Under the pieces are notes generated by a model that was not told the DNA's origin, did no database searches, and saw only the letters and a program-made list of their open reading frames with translations. This document shows, piece after piece, positions 36,290-45,578 of a stretch of 64,000 nucleotides of DNA. Both the position numbers and the translations under genes were made by a program. The DNA comes from Arcobacter acticola (GTDB lineage Bacteria > Campylobacterota > Campylobacteria > Campylobacterales > Arcobacteraceae), in the NCBI RefSeq assembly GCF_013177675.1, contig NZ_CP042652.1:1116001-1180000 (forward strand), written 5' to 3'. Positions within the stretch are counted from its first letter, which is position 1. Each line of letters opens with the position of its first letter.

Positions 36290-36406
36290 ACGCTAATTAT
36301 AGCAGGTTTTATATTATCATTCAGTGGTTGTGGTTATAAAGATAATCCAATTTATCTTTCACCTGATTCTTCAGCAGTTCAAAGCAATCAAGAAGTTTCA
36401 AAATAA
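36260..36406 (+). CDS. Tiny lipoprotein (48 aa) leading nadB
   Basis: MTKYFINFFHTLIIAGFILS is followed by FSGCGY, a good lipobox with Cys at about 24, and a 24-residue polar tail rich in Ser, Pro and Gln. ATG 36260 lies inside the divergently transcribed DciA-like gene start, and the stop overlaps the nadB start by one base (TAATG). The coupling and the complete lipoprotein signal argue for a real gene. LptM/YifL-type tiny lipoproteins are similar in size and layout, but identity is unproven. Confidence 0.68.
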   Translation: MTKYFINFFHTLIIAGFILSFSGCGYKDNPIYLSPDSSAVQSNQEVSK

Positions 36407-37857
36407 TGATTTATGATTATATAATTATAGGAACAGGTGTTGCTGGGTTAAATGCAGCAAGATTAATACCAAAAAATAAAAGAGTTTTAATTCTATGTAA
36501 AATGTCAACATGGAATTGCAACACTTTTTGGGCACAAGGTGGAATAGCAACAGCAGTTGATGAATCTGATATTCCAGCACATATAAAAGATACATTAACA
36601 GCAGGTGTTGATTATAATGATAAAGAAGCAGTTGAACTTTTAAGTAAAAAATCAATTACTGCTATTAAAAATTTAATAGATGCTGGAATGAAATTTGATA
36701 AAAATGAAGAAGGAAAACTATCTTTTACAAAAGAAGCAGCACATAGTAGAAATAGAATTTTACATGCAGATGGTGATGCAACAGGTAGAATAATGCATTT
36801 ATTCTTACTTGAGCAATGTGAACATGCAATTGTAACTGAATCTGTAGTTTGTGATTTACTTATAAAAGATGATATTTGTTATGGTGTTCAATATTTTATC
36901 AGCGAAAGTGAGCAAAAAGTAGCCTTTGCTCATACTACAATAATAGCAAGCGGTGGAGTAGGTTCTATTTATAGATACCATACAAATTCAACTGCAAATG
37001 CAGGAGAAGTTCAAGGAATAATTGCTGAAAAAAATCTTCCTTTAAAAGATATGGAAATGATGCAATTTCATCCAACAGTTGTAAAAGGAACTACCTTTGC
37101 AAGGAAACCTCTTTTAAGTGAAGCTTTACGAGGTGAGGGTGCTCATATTGTAGATGAAAATAATTACAGATTTTTATTTGATTATCATGAAGATGGAGAA
37201 CTAGCTCCAAGAGATGTGGTTAGTCGTTCAATATTTGATTACAATAAAAAAACTGGCTTAGGAATATACTTATCATTTGAAACTTTTGAAAAAAAAGCTT
37301 TTAAAAAACGATTTCCAAATATTTATGCAAATCTAAAAGACTTGGGTTATGATTTACCATTTGAGAGAGTTCCTATTAGTCCTGCATTTCATTACTCAAT
37401 GGGTGGAATTGAAACTTCTTTAGATGCAAAAGTAAAAGGTATGAAAAATCTTTATGCAATAGGTGAAGTTGCATGTACAGGTGTTCATGGTGCAAATAGA
37501 TTAGCATCTAATTCTTTACTTGAAGGTTTGGTATTTTCTCAAATTGCTGTTGAAGATTCATTAGAAAATGATTTTAAAATAAATATAGAAAAATATGATA
37601 AAAAAATTATTAATTATATAAGAAATAAAGAGATAGATAAAAATATAAAAGACAATCTAAGAGAAATCATGTGGACTCATGCCTCTATTGTAAGAGACCC
37701 TGAAAATTTGAGAAAATCTTTAGAAACTATAGAAAACTATTTAAAAATGGGTGTTGGAAGATTACTTTATTTAAGGCTACTTACGGCAAAATCTATTTTA
37801 AGTTCTGCGTTAGGGAGAAAAAAATCTCTTGGCGCACATTATATTAAGGAGAATTAA
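36406..37857 (+). CDS. nadB: L-aspartate oxidase
   Basis: 483 aa FAD enzyme that oxidises L-aspartate to iminoaspartate, the first step of NAD synthesis. DYIIIGTGVAGLNAA is the FAD-binding motif; FWAQGGIATAV, AAHSRNRILHADGDATGR, MMQFHPTVV, RDVVSRSIF, and HYSMGGIET with GEVACTGVHGANRLASNSLL are conserved family blocks. It is shorter than the ~540 aa E. coli enzyme at the C-terminus, as is usual in this group. The gene overlaps nhaD by one base and the tiny lipoprotein by one base, so the three are coupled. Confidence 0.95.
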   Translation: MIYDYIIIGTGVAGLNAARLIPKNKRVLILCKMSTWNCNTFWAQGGIATAVDESDIPAHIKDTLTAGVDYNDKEAVELLSKKSITAIKNLIDAGMKFDKNEEGKLSFTKEAAHSRNRILHADGDATGRIMHLFLLEQCEHAIVTESVVCDLLIKDDICYGVQYFISESEQKVAFAHTTIIASGGVGSIYRYHTNSTANAGEVQGIIAEKNLPLKDMEMMQFHPTVVKGTTFARKPLLSEALRGEGAHIVDENNYRFLFDYHEDGELAPRDVVSRSIFDYNKKTGLGIYLSFETFEKKAFKKRFPNIYANLKDLGYDLPFERVPISPAFHYSMGGIETSLDAKVKGMKNLYAIGEVACTGVHGANRLASNSLLEGLVFSQIAVEDSLENDFKINIEKYDKKIINYIRNKEIDKNIKDNLREIMWTHASIVRDPENLRKSLETIENYLKMGVGRLLYLRLLTAKSILSSALGRKKSLGAHYIKEN

Positions 37858-39236
37858 TGTTAAAAGTTATTATGACTTTACTGCTGGGTTCATTGTCTTT
37901 ATTTGCTAGTTCTGCAAGTACGACAGAAATACCTGACTTAACTATGACATGGGTTGGTTTTGCAACTTTACTTATATTTGTTGTTGGGTATTATTTTGTA
38001 GCTGCTGAGGAAAAATATGCTATTGATAAAGCAAAACCTGCTTTATTTATTGGTACGTTTATGTTTATGTTAGTGGCACTTTACTATTCATTAAATGGTT
38101 TAGATATGGATTTAGTTCATACTCAAGCACAACATTTGATTTTAGAGATTGCTGAAATCTTCTTCTTCTTATTTGTTGCAATGACTTATATTGAGTCATT
38201 ATTACATATGGGAGTATTTGATACTTTAAAATATAATCTTATTTCAAAAGGTTATACGTATAGAAAGTTATTTTGGGTTACTGGTATCTTAGCATTCTTT
38301 ATTTCACCAATTGCTGATAACTTAACAACTGCACTTATTTTATCAACTGTTTTAATTACTATTGAAAAAACAAGAAAAGATTTCTTAGTACCAGGTGCTA
38401 TTAATATCGTTGTTGCTGCAAATGCAGGTGGTGCTTGGTCTCCATTTGGTGATATTACTACACTTATGGCATGGACAGCAGGAAAAGGTGTATTTACTGA
38501 CTTTTTATTCTTATTCCCATCGGCAATTTTAGGATATTTAATAACTGCGTTTTTACTATCTAAATTTGTTCCAAATGTTGTTCCTGATTTTGATGCTACA
38601 AAAGAAGTTAAACCTAAAATGCATGAAGGTGCAAAAGTTGTAATGGCTCTTGGAGTATTTACTATTTTCTGTGCGGTTATGTCTCATCAAGTTTTACATT
38701 TACCTGCAATGTGGGGTATGATGTTTGGTTTATCATTAGTAAAAGTTTATGCTTACGGTTTAAAGAAAAAGTATGGACATGATCATTTCAACATTTTCCA
38801 TTCAATGGCTAAAATTGAAAACAATACATTAATGTTCTTCTTTGGTATTTTAGCAGCAGTTGGTGCTTTATACTTTGTTGGATGGTTAGCATTAGCTGCT
38901 ATTGTATATGATCCAAATGTTTTAGGTCCAACATGGTCAAATATTGGAGTTGGTTTTTTATCAGCGATTGTTGATAATGTTCCTGTAATGTCTGCAATTC
39001 TTAAAGCAAATCCTACAATGGGACTTGATCAATGGATGTTAGTTACTTTAACAGCTGGAGTTGGTGGTTCATTAATTTCATTTGGAAGTGCTGCTGGTGT
39101 TGGAGTTATGGGTAAATTACATGGTATTTATACTTTTGGTTCACATATGAAATATGCTTGGACGATATTACTTGGTTATATTGTTTCTTGTAGTGTATGG
39201 TATTTACAATATGAAGTTTTAGGTATTTCACACTAG
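37857..39236 (+). CDS. nhaD: Na+/H+ antiporter NhaD
   Basis: 459 aa integral membrane protein with about twelve spans and a short cleavable or signal-like N-terminus. The segments FFISPIADNLTTALILS, NAGGAWSPFGDITTLMAW and the repeated-half IVDNVPVMSAIL and GGSLISFGSAAGVGVMG are the NhaD/ArsB-superfamily ion-site motifs. It exchanges sodium for protons at the inner membrane. Last gene of the lipoprotein-nadB-nhaD unit, closed by a strong terminator. Confidence 0.93.
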   Translation: MLKVIMTLLLGSLSLFASSASTTEIPDLTMTWVGFATLLIFVVGYYFVAAEEKYAIDKAKPALFIGTFMFMLVALYYSLNGLDMDLVHTQAQHLILEIAEIFFFLFVAMTYIESLLHMGVFDTLKYNLISKGYTYRKLFWVTGILAFFISPIADNLTTALILSTVLITIEKTRKDFLVPGAINIVVAANAGGAWSPFGDITTLMAWTAGKGVFTDFLFLFPSAILGYLITAFLLSKFVPNVVPDFDATKEVKPKMHEGAKVVMALGVFTIFCAVMSHQVLHLPAMWGMMFGLSLVKVYAYGLKKKYGHDHFNIFHSMAKIENNTLMFFFGILAAVGALYFVGWLALAAIVYDPNVLGPTWSNIGVGFLSAIVDNVPVMSAILKANPTMGLDQWMLVTLTAGVGGSLISFGSAAGVGVMGKLHGIYTFGSHMKYAWTILLGYIVSCSVWYLQYEVLGISH

Positions 39237-39256
39237 TAAAACTTATATTTATAATT

Positions 39257-39293
39257 AAAAAGGTTATTAGGTTTTACCTAGTAACCTTTTTTT
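39257..39293 (+). terminator. Rho-independent terminator after nhaD
   Basis: Stem AGGTTATTAGGT / ACCTAGTAACCT (12 bp, one G-T pair) with a TTTT loop, followed by seven T. It closes the nadB-nhaD transcript. Confidence 0.88.
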
Positions 39294-39402
39294 ATGTCTA
39301 TTTTTTTATTTAACCAGTTTTTTACAAGTTCTTAGATAAAATACCAGATTAAAATTTGTAATATTCAAATACAAAAGCTTGAAATATGAAGGAAAACAAT
39401 AT

Positions 39403-40938
39403 ATGAAACATGTACCAATCGTAGTATTAGATTTCGGTAGTCAATATACTCAAATCATTGCTAGAAAACTTAGAGAGTCAGGGGTTTATTCTGAAATAGT
39501 ACCTTATAGTGAAAGTATCGAAGATATTATGGCTAGAACTCCAAAAGGAATTATTCTTTCAGGAGGACCTGCTTCTGTATATGCTGAAGATTCATACCAC
39601 CCAGATGCAACAATATTTGAACTTGGACTTCCAATTTTAGGTATTTGTTATGGTATGCAATTAATTTCTCAACATTTTGGTGGATCTGTAATTCCAGCTG
39701 ATCACCATGAATATGGAAAAGCAAAATTAAAATTTGAAGTTGAAAATCCAATTTTTAAAGACACAACAGACGGTCAAACAGTTTGGATGTCACATGGTGA
39801 TAGAGTAGAAAAAATTCCTTCAGGATTTGAAAAAATCGCAACAAGTGAAAACTCACCATTTGCAGCTATTGCAAATACAGATAGAAATGTTTATGCATTT
39901 CAATTTCACCCTGAAGTTTATCATTCAGCAGAAGGTGCAAAACTACTTAAAAACTTTGCAAAACATATTTGTGGTTGTGAATCAACTTGGAATATGGGTT
40001 CTTTCGCAAAAGAACAAATCAAAAAGATACAAGACCAAGTAGGAAATAAAAAAGTACTATGTGGAGTTTCAGGTGGAGTTGATAGCTCTGTTGTAGCTAC
40101 ACTTTTAGCAGAAGCTATTGGTAAACAAGTTATTCCTGTATTTGTTGATAATGGATTATTAAGAGCAAATGAAAGAGAACAAGTTCAAGCTATGTTCGCA
40201 TCACGAGGTGTAAAATTAATCACTGTTGATGCAAGTGAAGAGTTCTTATCTAAACTAGCAGGTGTAACAGATCCTGAAACAAAAAGAAAAATTATCGGAG
40301 CTACATTTATTGAAGTATTTGATAAAGAAGCAAAAAAACATGATGGTATTGAATTTTTAGCACAAGGTACTTTATATACTGATGTTATCGAATCAGTTTC
40401 AGTAAAAGGGCCTTCAAAAACAATCAAATCTCACCATAATGTTGGTGGATTACCAGATTGGATGAAATTTGAATTAATCGAACCTCTAAGAGAGATTTTC
40501 AAAGATGAAGTAAGACTTTTAGGACTTGAATTAGGACTTCCAAAAGATATGATAGGAAGACATCCCTTCCCTGGACCTGGACTTGCTATTAGAATCATGG
40601 GAGATGTAAATAAACCTGATTTAGAAATCCTAAGAGAAGCTGATACTATCATGTTAGATGTTTTAAGATCAACAGGTTATTATGACAAAACATGGCAAGC
40701 ATTTACAGTTTTATTAAACGTAAAATCAGTTGGAGTTATGGGTGATAACAGAACTTATGACAACACAGTTTGTGTAAGAATAGTAGAAGCAACAGATGGA
40801 ATGACAGCAACTTTTGCACATATTCCACATGATATACTAGAAACAATTTCTAGAAGAATTATTAACGAAGTTGATGGAATAAACAGAGTAGTTTATGATA
40901 TAAGCTCAAAACCACCAGCAACTATTGAGTGGGAATAA
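39403..40938 (+). CDS. guaA: GMP synthase (glutamine-hydrolysing)
   Basis: 511 aa from ATG 39403, with AAGGA 10 nt upstream; the frame opening at 39379 adds eight unconserved residues. The N-terminal glutamine amidotransferase has catalytic Cys in GICYGMQ and His/Glu in QFHPEVYH. The PP-loop [13 protein letters not shown] (about 220) activates XMP with ATP, and the C-terminal dimerisation domain ends KPPATIEWE as is invariant in GuaA. It converts XMP to GMP in the cytosol. Single gene followed by two hairpins. Confidence 0.97.
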   Translation: MKHVPIVVLDFGSQYTQIIARKLRESGVYSEIVPYSESIEDIMARTPKGIILSGGPASVYAEDSYHPDATIFELGLPILGICYGMQLISQHFGGSVIPADHHEYGKAKLKFEVENPIFKDTTDGQTVWMSHGDRVEKIPSGFEKIATSENSPFAAIANTDRNVYAFQFHPEVYHSAEGAKLLKNFAKHICGCESTWNMGSFAKEQIKKIQDQVGNKKVLCGVSGGVDSSVVATLLAEAIGKQVIPVFVDNGLLRANEREQVQAMFASRGVKLITVDASEEFLSKLAGVTDPETKRKIIGATFIEVFDKEAKKHDGIEFLAQGTLYTDVIESVSVKGPSKTIKSHHNVGGLPDWMKFELIEPLREIFKDEVRLLGLELGLPKDMIGRHPFPGPGLAIRIMGDVNKPDLEILREADTIMLDVLRSTGYYDKTWQAFTVLLNVKSVGVMGDNRTYDNTVCVRIVEATDGMTATFAHIPHDILETISRRIINEVDGINRVVYDISSKPPATIEWE

Positions 40939-40944
40939 AATAAA

Positions 40945-40969
40945 GCAGTATCTTTTAACTTGATACTGC
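40945..40969 (+). terminator. First hairpin downstream of guaA
   Basis: Perfect 8-bp stem GCAGTATC/GATACTGC with a 9-nt loop, 6 bp after the guaA stop. No T run follows, so it may protect the mRNA end rather than terminate. Confidence 0.5.
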
Positions 40970-40976
40970 GTCAAAT

Positions 40977-41036
40977 AAGAAAATCAACTCAATCACATAC
41001 TTATTGTATGCTCAATCGTTGATTTTCTTCTTTTCC
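40977..41036 (+). terminator. Large nested hairpin, guaA terminator
   Basis: A perfect 12-bp outer stem AAGAAAATCAAC/GTTGATTTTCTT encloses an inner CATAC/GTATG hairpin and is followed by T-rich sequence. It covers the start of the long frame at 41004, arguing that the membrane-protein gene starts further downstream. Confidence 0.7.
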
Positions 41037-41105
41037 TTGTCTGAAGCTAAAATCTACAGCTTTATTCGAGATTTTAATGATTTTTATAATGAGTTGGAGA
41101 AAAAT

Positions 41106-41456
41106 GTGAATGGTATAGGTATTTTAATTGGTATATTTCTTGCAATTATCTTTATTGTTCTCCCTATTGTTAAAATTTTGTCAGCACCTTATATAAATTT
41201 TATGGAAAAGTTAGTTTGGTTTTTAATATCAATATTAGGTTTTCCTATAGCATTTATGATGGACTATTCATACTCACAAGCTATAAAAAATGCAGCCAAT
41301 GAAAAGGAAATTAGTGATTTAATTTCAATTCATCACCAAACATCTTTTTCTCAAGTAACTTTTATATTTTGGGCTTTAGCAGTTTTTTTAATTTTTAAAA
41401 TTTTTTATGCAAGAAAAAAAGCTATTTGGAAGAGTGAAAATGAAGATAAAAAGTAA
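41106..41456 (+). CDS. Small membrane protein of unknown function
   Basis: 116 aa from GTG 41106, which has GGAG 6 nt upstream; the 34 residues in front of it fall inside the guaA terminator hairpin. Two hydrophobic spans near the start (IGILIGIFLAIIFIVLPIV, and LVWFLISILGFPIAFMM), a polar loop, and a third span (VTFIFWALAVFLIFKIFY) before a basic tail are visible. I do not recognise a family. It is convergent with the MazF gene and ends near a shared terminator. Confidence 0.6.
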   Translation: MNGIGILIGIFLAIIFIVLPIVKILSAPYINFMEKLVWFLISILGFPIAFMMDYSYSQAIKNAANEKEISDLISIHHQTSFSQVTFIFWALAVFLIFKIFYARKKAIWKSENEDKK

Positions 41457-41461
41457 TGTGA

Positions 41462-41487
41462 GAAAAAAAGTGAGAGGCACCTTTTTT
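41462..41487. terminator. Bidirectional terminator between membrane protein and mazF
   Basis: An AAAAAAAGTG arm pairs with a CACCTTTTTT arm around AGAGG, giving T runs on both strands between two convergent genes. The stem has a bulge. Confidence 0.5.
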
Positions 41488-41492
41488 GATAT

Positions 41493-41828
41493 TTAAAAAA
41501 TTATACTCTTAGTAATCCCCAAAACCTGATTTAGTGTATCTTCATCTACTTTTTCGACAAACTTTACTTTTCTTGCATTAAAGTCTATTGATTTGATTTG
41601 TTCGGTCATTATAAAACCTTTGAGATTTTTGGCTTCTAGTTTTACATGAAAAGGGAAATCTCTATCTGTATTTGTAATTGGACAAGCTATTGCTAAACCT
41701 AGGGCTTTATTAAAAACTTCATTACTTATAATAAGTGCTGGTCTTCGTCCTTTTTGTTCATGTCCTGATGATGGGTCAAAAGTAAGTATTACTAAATCAC
41801 CTTTTTGAGGAATGTATTTTTTTACCAT
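41493..41828 (-). CDS. mazF: MazF/PemK family endoribonuclease toxin
   Basis: 111 aa. KKYIPQKGDLVILTFDPSSG with the following QKGRRPALIIS is the PemK/MazF core, with the conserved Arg of GRRPALI; the ACPITNT and TEQIKSIDF segments complete the active site. MazF toxins cut mRNA at short motifs when freed from the antitoxin. The gene follows and overlaps the antitoxin by 7 bp, the standard order, and is repressed with it. Confidence 0.93.
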   Translation of the reverse strand: MVKKYIPQKGDLVILTFDPSSGHEQKGRRPALIISNEVFNKALGLAIACPITNTDRDFPFHVKLEAKNLKGFIMTEQIKSIDFNARKVKFVEKVDEDTLNQVLGITKSIIF

Positions 41829-42067
41829 TCTTCTTTACCTAAGGTTGTATCAAACTCTTCACTAGCTTTGTAGTTAGTTGGTATTTTTGAAATCAGTTCA
41901 TTTAAATCATAATTTAAAATATCTTTTTTAATTGGTTCTAGAATTACTTTCCCATCTATGATAGTTATATTTAAATCATCTCCCACCTGAAGATGTAAAC
42001 TTTCCATAATATCTTTTGGCATTCTAAGACCTTGTGAATTGCCCCATTTTGAAATTTTAGCAGTCAT
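41822..42067 (-). CDS. mazE: MazE/AbrB-type antitoxin
   Basis: 81 aa. MTAKISKWGNSQGLRMPKDI is the swapped-hairpin AbrB/SpoVT DNA-binding fold of MazE, and the acidic C-terminal tail (SEEFDTTLGKEEW) binds and blocks the toxin. It overlaps mazF. The dimer probably binds its own promoter just upstream (42070-42130). Confidence 0.93.
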   Translation of the reverse strand: MTAKISKWGNSQGLRMPKDIMESLHLQVGDDLNITIIDGKVILEPIKKDILNYDLNELISKIPTNYKASEEFDTTLGKEEW

Positions 42068-42183
42068 TTTAACTCCTTGATGTATATCCTAAGTATATCT
42101 TTTGTGAGTAAAAATGTCAATCATTGATTTAAAATAAAGCTACTATTAACTAGAATAAAAAAATACTAACAAAAGTGATAATT

Positions 42184-42468
42184 ATGGCAATAACAAGACA
42201 GATAATATTTTTAGCAAAAAGAGATTGTATAGAGGAATTAAAAGCTTTACTTAAATCGACTATTAAAGATTCTAAAGAAGAAGAGGGATGTTTGATATAT
42301 GAAGTTTTTCAAACAAAGAATAATCCTGTTGAATTTATTGTAATTGACTCATGGGAAAATGAAGAAGCTTTAAATAAACATTATGAAAGTGAACATTACT
42401 TATATTTTATAAATAATTTCAAACAATACAACGCTCATATTGAGCCCTTTGAATTGGAACTTTTATAA
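42184..42468 (+). CDS. Antibiotic biosynthesis monooxygenase-type (YgiN-like) protein
   Basis: 94 aa from ATG 42184; GTG 42175 in frame is an alternative. A single ABM ferredoxin-like domain is seen: ITRQIIFLAKRDCIEELKALL, EEGCLIYEVFQ, FIVIDSWENEEALNKHYESEHY. Such small dimeric proteins act as quinol or other monooxygenases or simply bind ligands. The substrate is unknown. Stands alone between mazEF and the RidA gene. Confidence 0.85.
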   Translation: MAITRQIIFLAKRDCIEELKALLKSTIKDSKEEEGCLIYEVFQTKNNPVEFIVIDSWENEEALNKHYESEHYLYFINNFKQYNAHIEPFELELL

Positions 42469-42554
42469 ATATTTAGTCTTATAGATTTAAAGTAGTTTTG
42501 GATAGAATCAGTCATTATCAAAATATATAACTTATTCACCAAGGAAAATAATCA

Positions 42555-42920
42555 ATGAAAATTCATAGAATAAACCCATGTAAAAGATGGTCAGATGTTA
42601 CAGTTTTTAATGGAATTGCAACTTTCACAGAAGTGGCAGATACAGATACAAGCGCTGATATAAAAGGTCAAGTAGAACAAATATTTAATCAAGCAGAAGC
42701 TAGTTTGTCTTTAGTTGATAGTGATAAATCAAGAATCTTAGCCGTTACTATTTATGTAACAGATTTTGCAAATATGGATGTGTTAAATGATGTTTGGGAT
42801 TCATGGTTTCCACAAGATTGTGCACCAAGTAGAGCTTGTATAAAAGCTGAATTAATAGATCCAACTTTATTGGTTGAAATGACATTTACAGCAGCTGCAG
42901 GCGAAAAATATCAATCATAA
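42555..42920 (+). CDS. RidA-family protein
   Basis: 121 aa. It matches the RidA/YjgF fold: MKIHRINPCKRWSDVTVFNG opening, a central ILAVTIYVTDFANMDVLNDVW, and PSRACIKAELIDPTLLVEM, which carries the conserved Arg-Ala pattern near residue 95 of active imine deaminases. RidA proteins hydrolyse reactive 2-aminoacrylate; the RutC/YoaB-like branch seen here is less studied. CAAGGAAAA precedes the start. Closed by the hairpin at 42951. Confidence 0.88.
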   Translation: MKIHRINPCKRWSDVTVFNGIATFTEVADTDTSADIKGQVEQIFNQAEASLSLVDSDKSRILAVTIYVTDFANMDVLNDVWDSWFPQDCAPSRACIKAELIDPTLLVEMTFTAAAGEKYQS

Positions 42921-42950
42921 TATCAAATAAACTATCTAATCATTATTTGA

Positions 42951-42979
42951 AAAAGTAGACTTCAAAAGTCTATTTTTTC
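42951..42979. terminator. Bidirectional terminator between RidA-family and TerB/J-domain genes
   Basis: Stem TAGACTT/AAGTCTA with A run before and T run after, so it functions on either strand between convergent genes. It overlaps the stop codon of the minus-strand gene. Confidence 0.78.
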
Positions 42980-43773
42980 TCATCTTTTATAACTTGATAA
43001 GCTTGATTTATTTCTTGTGTTTTAGAAGTTGCTTTTTCCATATAAGATTCATCTTTATTTTGTGAACTTATGATATCAGGATGGTATTTTCGAATAAGTT
43101 GTCTATATGCTTTTTTAATTGTGTCCATATCATCACTTTCTTTTACACCTAAAATCTCATAGGCTTCTTTTGAACTCATGGTTTGTTGTTTGTTTTTCAT
43201 CATATTTTCAAATTTATTTACAATATCATCATATACACTAGATGGAATATTTAACTCTTGCATAATATCATGTAGAACTTTCTTTTCATCTTGGCTAATA
43301 CCGCCATCTATAAAGGCTAATTGAATTAAAAAACCTAAAAACTGTCTACGTTTAAGCATACTTCGACTTAGTAATTTGTTTAAGTCTTGCGCGATTTGTT
43401 TTGTATCATTATCTTTTTGTTTCTCTTCATTGAAAATTTCTTTTAAAATAGCTCTTGCTTTTTCTTTTTCATTAAAAAGTTTAGAAATATCATCAAACAT
43501 AATACCAATAAGTTGAGCTTCTAATTCTTGAACTCTTCCATCTGCTTTTGCAACTTTTGCTACAAGCGCTACAAAAAGTCCTAGTTCACTTTTTGCAAAT
43601 AACTCTTTTGAAGCTGTCAATTTATTCAATTTCCTTCTAGCATAAAATCTATAAAGTTTAAATGCTACATATAAAGAAATAAGAATTGAAAGTGTTATAA
43701 AAAAGTTTGCGATAAATGCGTAATAAAATATCACTAAAAGTATTGCTATATATATCCATTTTTTTAATTTCAT
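42970..43773 (-). CDS. Membrane-anchored TerB-like plus J-domain protein (DjlA-like)
   Basis: 267 aa from ATG 43773 (ATG 43785 possible). Two short N-terminal membrane spans (WIYIAILLVIFYYAFIANFF and the next hydrophobic stretch) anchor it. Residues about 55-185 form a TerB-like helical domain (ALVAKVAKADGRVQELEAQL and FIQLAFIDGGISQDE). A C-terminal J-domain (about 200-262) has EAYEILGVKESDD and the HPD motif in RKYHPDII, which stimulates DnaK. This is the DjlA domain order. Function: membrane co-chaperone. Confidence 0.9.
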   Translation of the reverse strand: MKLKKWIYIAILLVIFYYAFIANFFITLSILISLYVAFKLYRFYARRKLNKLTASKELFAKSELGLFVALVAKVAKADGRVQELEAQLIGIMFDDISKLFNEKEKARAILKEIFNEEKQKDNDTKQIAQDLNKLLSRSMLKRRQFLGFLIQLAFIDGGISQDEKKVLHDIMQELNIPSSVYDDIVNKFENMMKNKQQTMSSKEAYEILGVKESDDMDTIKKAYRQLIRKYHPDIISSQNKDESYMEKATSKTQEINQAYQVIKDEKK

Positions 43774-43942
43774 TATTTTTTCCATTTTTTAGGTCAATTA
43801 TTAAGACCATTTATTTTTGTATTGAAAATTATATCTTCTTAAGCTTATATTATAGAAAGTGGAAATAATGAACTTTATGATAAAATTGAATGATTAATGG
43901 GTATGAATAATAAAAATAAAAAGATTATGGACACAAATAATA

Positions 43943-44290
43943 ATGAAAATCTCTTATCATCGTAGACGTAAAATTAAAACAAGAAGAATAGCAATAAGAG
44001 ATTTGATTTTAAGAGGTATTGAAGATCCAAAAGATTTAGCAAAGGAATTAAAAGTAACACTTCCTACAATAAAAAGGGATTTAGAAGCCCTTAAAACGAT
44101 GAGTGATGAAGATTTGACTTTTGAGACTAGACAAACATCCCAAGAAATACTTGATAAAAAAGATATGATATTAAAAATGTTAGATGATGAAAATTATTAC
44201 AATGAAAATGGCGATTTAAATATATCAAAAATAACAAGTGAACTAAATACTAGTAGATCAACTGTAATGTCGGTTTTAAATGGGGAATGA
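43943..44290 (+). CDS. Small HTH-type DNA-binding protein
   Basis: 115 aa. A very basic N-terminus (SYHRRRKIKTRRIA) precedes a helix-turn-helix (IEDPKDLAKELKVTLPTIKRDLEAL), and a second HTH-like unit may lie at the end (LNISKITSELNTSRSTVMSVL). Two HTH-like units in one short chain suggest a dimer-free binder or a regulator resembling phage/plasmid control proteins. No family is recognised. No nearby target is evident. Confidence 0.6.
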   Translation: MKISYHRRRKIKTRRIAIRDLILRGIEDPKDLAKELKVTLPTIKRDLEALKTMSDEDLTFETRQTSQEILDKKDMILKMLDDENYYNENGDLNISKITSELNTSRSTVMSVLNGE

Positions 44291-44364
44291 AATGTAAAAA
44301 AGATTAAAAATCCACAAATAAGAAATTTTATAAATAGTCTTAACTAGCACAAGTTATTTTATGC

Positions 44365-44679
44365 TTACCCTAAATCCAAAGGCATAAAGTCTTTTTGCAG
44401 TTCGATGCTTGTGAAAAGTTCATTTTCTTTTTCTAAAACTTCTTTGATTTTTTCTTCTATGGCATCAAGAATAGAAGATTTATCTGCATTATTCACAGAA
44501 ATATTAGCTTCAATAATAATAGCTTTTTCTTTGATAACAGATAAATCTTCATGTTCTAAATTTGATCGAACTTTTTTTGCGATTACATTTGTAATACACT
44601 CTTTATCAAAACCACACATTTCTATATCTGCGCCGATTTTTTTTGCTTTATCTTGTAAAACTTCTAAATAACTGTTCAT
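44365..44679 (-). CDS. Hypothetical protein with internal repeat
   Basis: 104 aa, charged and helical, no export signal. Two similar halves can be aligned: AKKIGADIEMCGFDKECI with VIAKKVRSNLE, and KAIIIEANISVNNADKSSI with AIEEKIKEVLE. Each half looks like two helices with a DK turn. Family not recognised. Preceded by AAGGAT on its strand. Confidence 0.6.
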   Translation of the reverse strand: MNSYLEVLQDKAKKIGADIEMCGFDKECITNVIAKKVRSNLEHEDLSVIKEKAIIIEANISVNNADKSSILDAIEEKIKEVLEKENELFTSIELQKDFMPLDLG

Positions 44680-44899
44680 AAAAATCCTTTATTGTTCTAG
44701 ATATTATAAAACAAAAGCGTTAATGAATGATTTAGTCTTTAGATGAAGAGTTTTATGATAGAATGAAAATACTTATAAAAATAAAAAACGAAACCTAAAA
44801 TAAAAAAAGATAAATATACTTAAATATTCTGTCCTTAGAATTTATATTGGCATTAATTTTAATTTAAAAGCTAAACAAAATAACTAAGGAAATCCTTTT

Positions 44900-45475
44900 A
44901 TGAACCCAACAACAAACGATTCAAAAAAACTATTAGCACTAAATAAACCAAAAGGCTATTTAGTTACAAGATCTGATGACCTTGGACGAAAAACAGTTTA
45001 CAATCTTTTACCTGATTGGGCTTTTGAAGACGCTTGGATGCCTATTGGTCGTTTGGACTTAGAATCTAAGGGGCTTTTGTTATTTACTACAAATGGAAAA
45101 ATCAATGATGCTTTAACTAAACCTGGAAACTGCACAAAAATATATGAAGTTTGGGTTAGAGGTTATGTAACAGACGAACATATTATTGAAGCTGAAAAAG
45201 GTGTACAAAGTATTCATGGTTTATTAAAAGCAAAAGTTGATAAAATAGGTCAAGGTGGAGCAAAAACAAAACTTAGAGTTGAATTGGAAGAGGGAAAGAA
45301 CAGACACATTCGTCGCCTTTTTGGTGCTTTAAAAGATCCTAAGTTTGGAACACCTTTAAAAGTTTTAGAATTGACTCGTGTTAGTATTGGTGATTTTACA
45401 CTTAATATTGAAATGGGTAAATGGCGTTATCTTACTTTGGAAGAAGAGAAAATGTTAATTAAAAAATTTGATTAA
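44900..45475 (+). CDS. rRNA pseudouridine synthase, RsuA/RluE family without S4 domain
   Basis: 191 aa. LALNKPKGYLVTRSDD opens the catalytic domain, PIGRLDLESKGLLLFTT carries the catalytic Asp, and GKNRHIRRLFGAL is the third conserved block. No S4 RNA-binding domain is present, as in RluE. It should isomerise a uridine in rRNA; the exact site is not readable. A second, divergent member is at 53777. Confidence 0.9.
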   Translation: MNPTTNDSKKLLALNKPKGYLVTRSDDLGRKTVYNLLPDWAFEDAWMPIGRLDLESKGLLLFTTNGKINDALTKPGNCTKIYEVWVRGYVTDEHIIEAEKGVQSIHGLLKAKVDKIGQGGAKTKLRVELEEGKNRHIRRLFGALKDPKFGTPLKVLELTRVSIGDFTLNIEMGKWRYLTLEEEKMLIKKFD

Positions 45476-45578
45476 TATATTCTAAATATAATACAACTAT
45501 TTTATCTTTTTACTTTTAGCTAATTCTATTATTTTTTCAAAATTTATATGTAAGTAATTGATAGCTACAATATCAAGT

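Noticed and set aside
39379-39402. Eight-residue extension of guaA
   Set aside because: Not part of the conserved GuaA start, and ATG 39403 has an AAGGA site.
41004-41105. N-terminal extension of the membrane protein from TTG 41004
   Set aside because: It lies inside the nested guaA terminator hairpin and lacks a ribosome-binding site; GTG 41106 is better placed.
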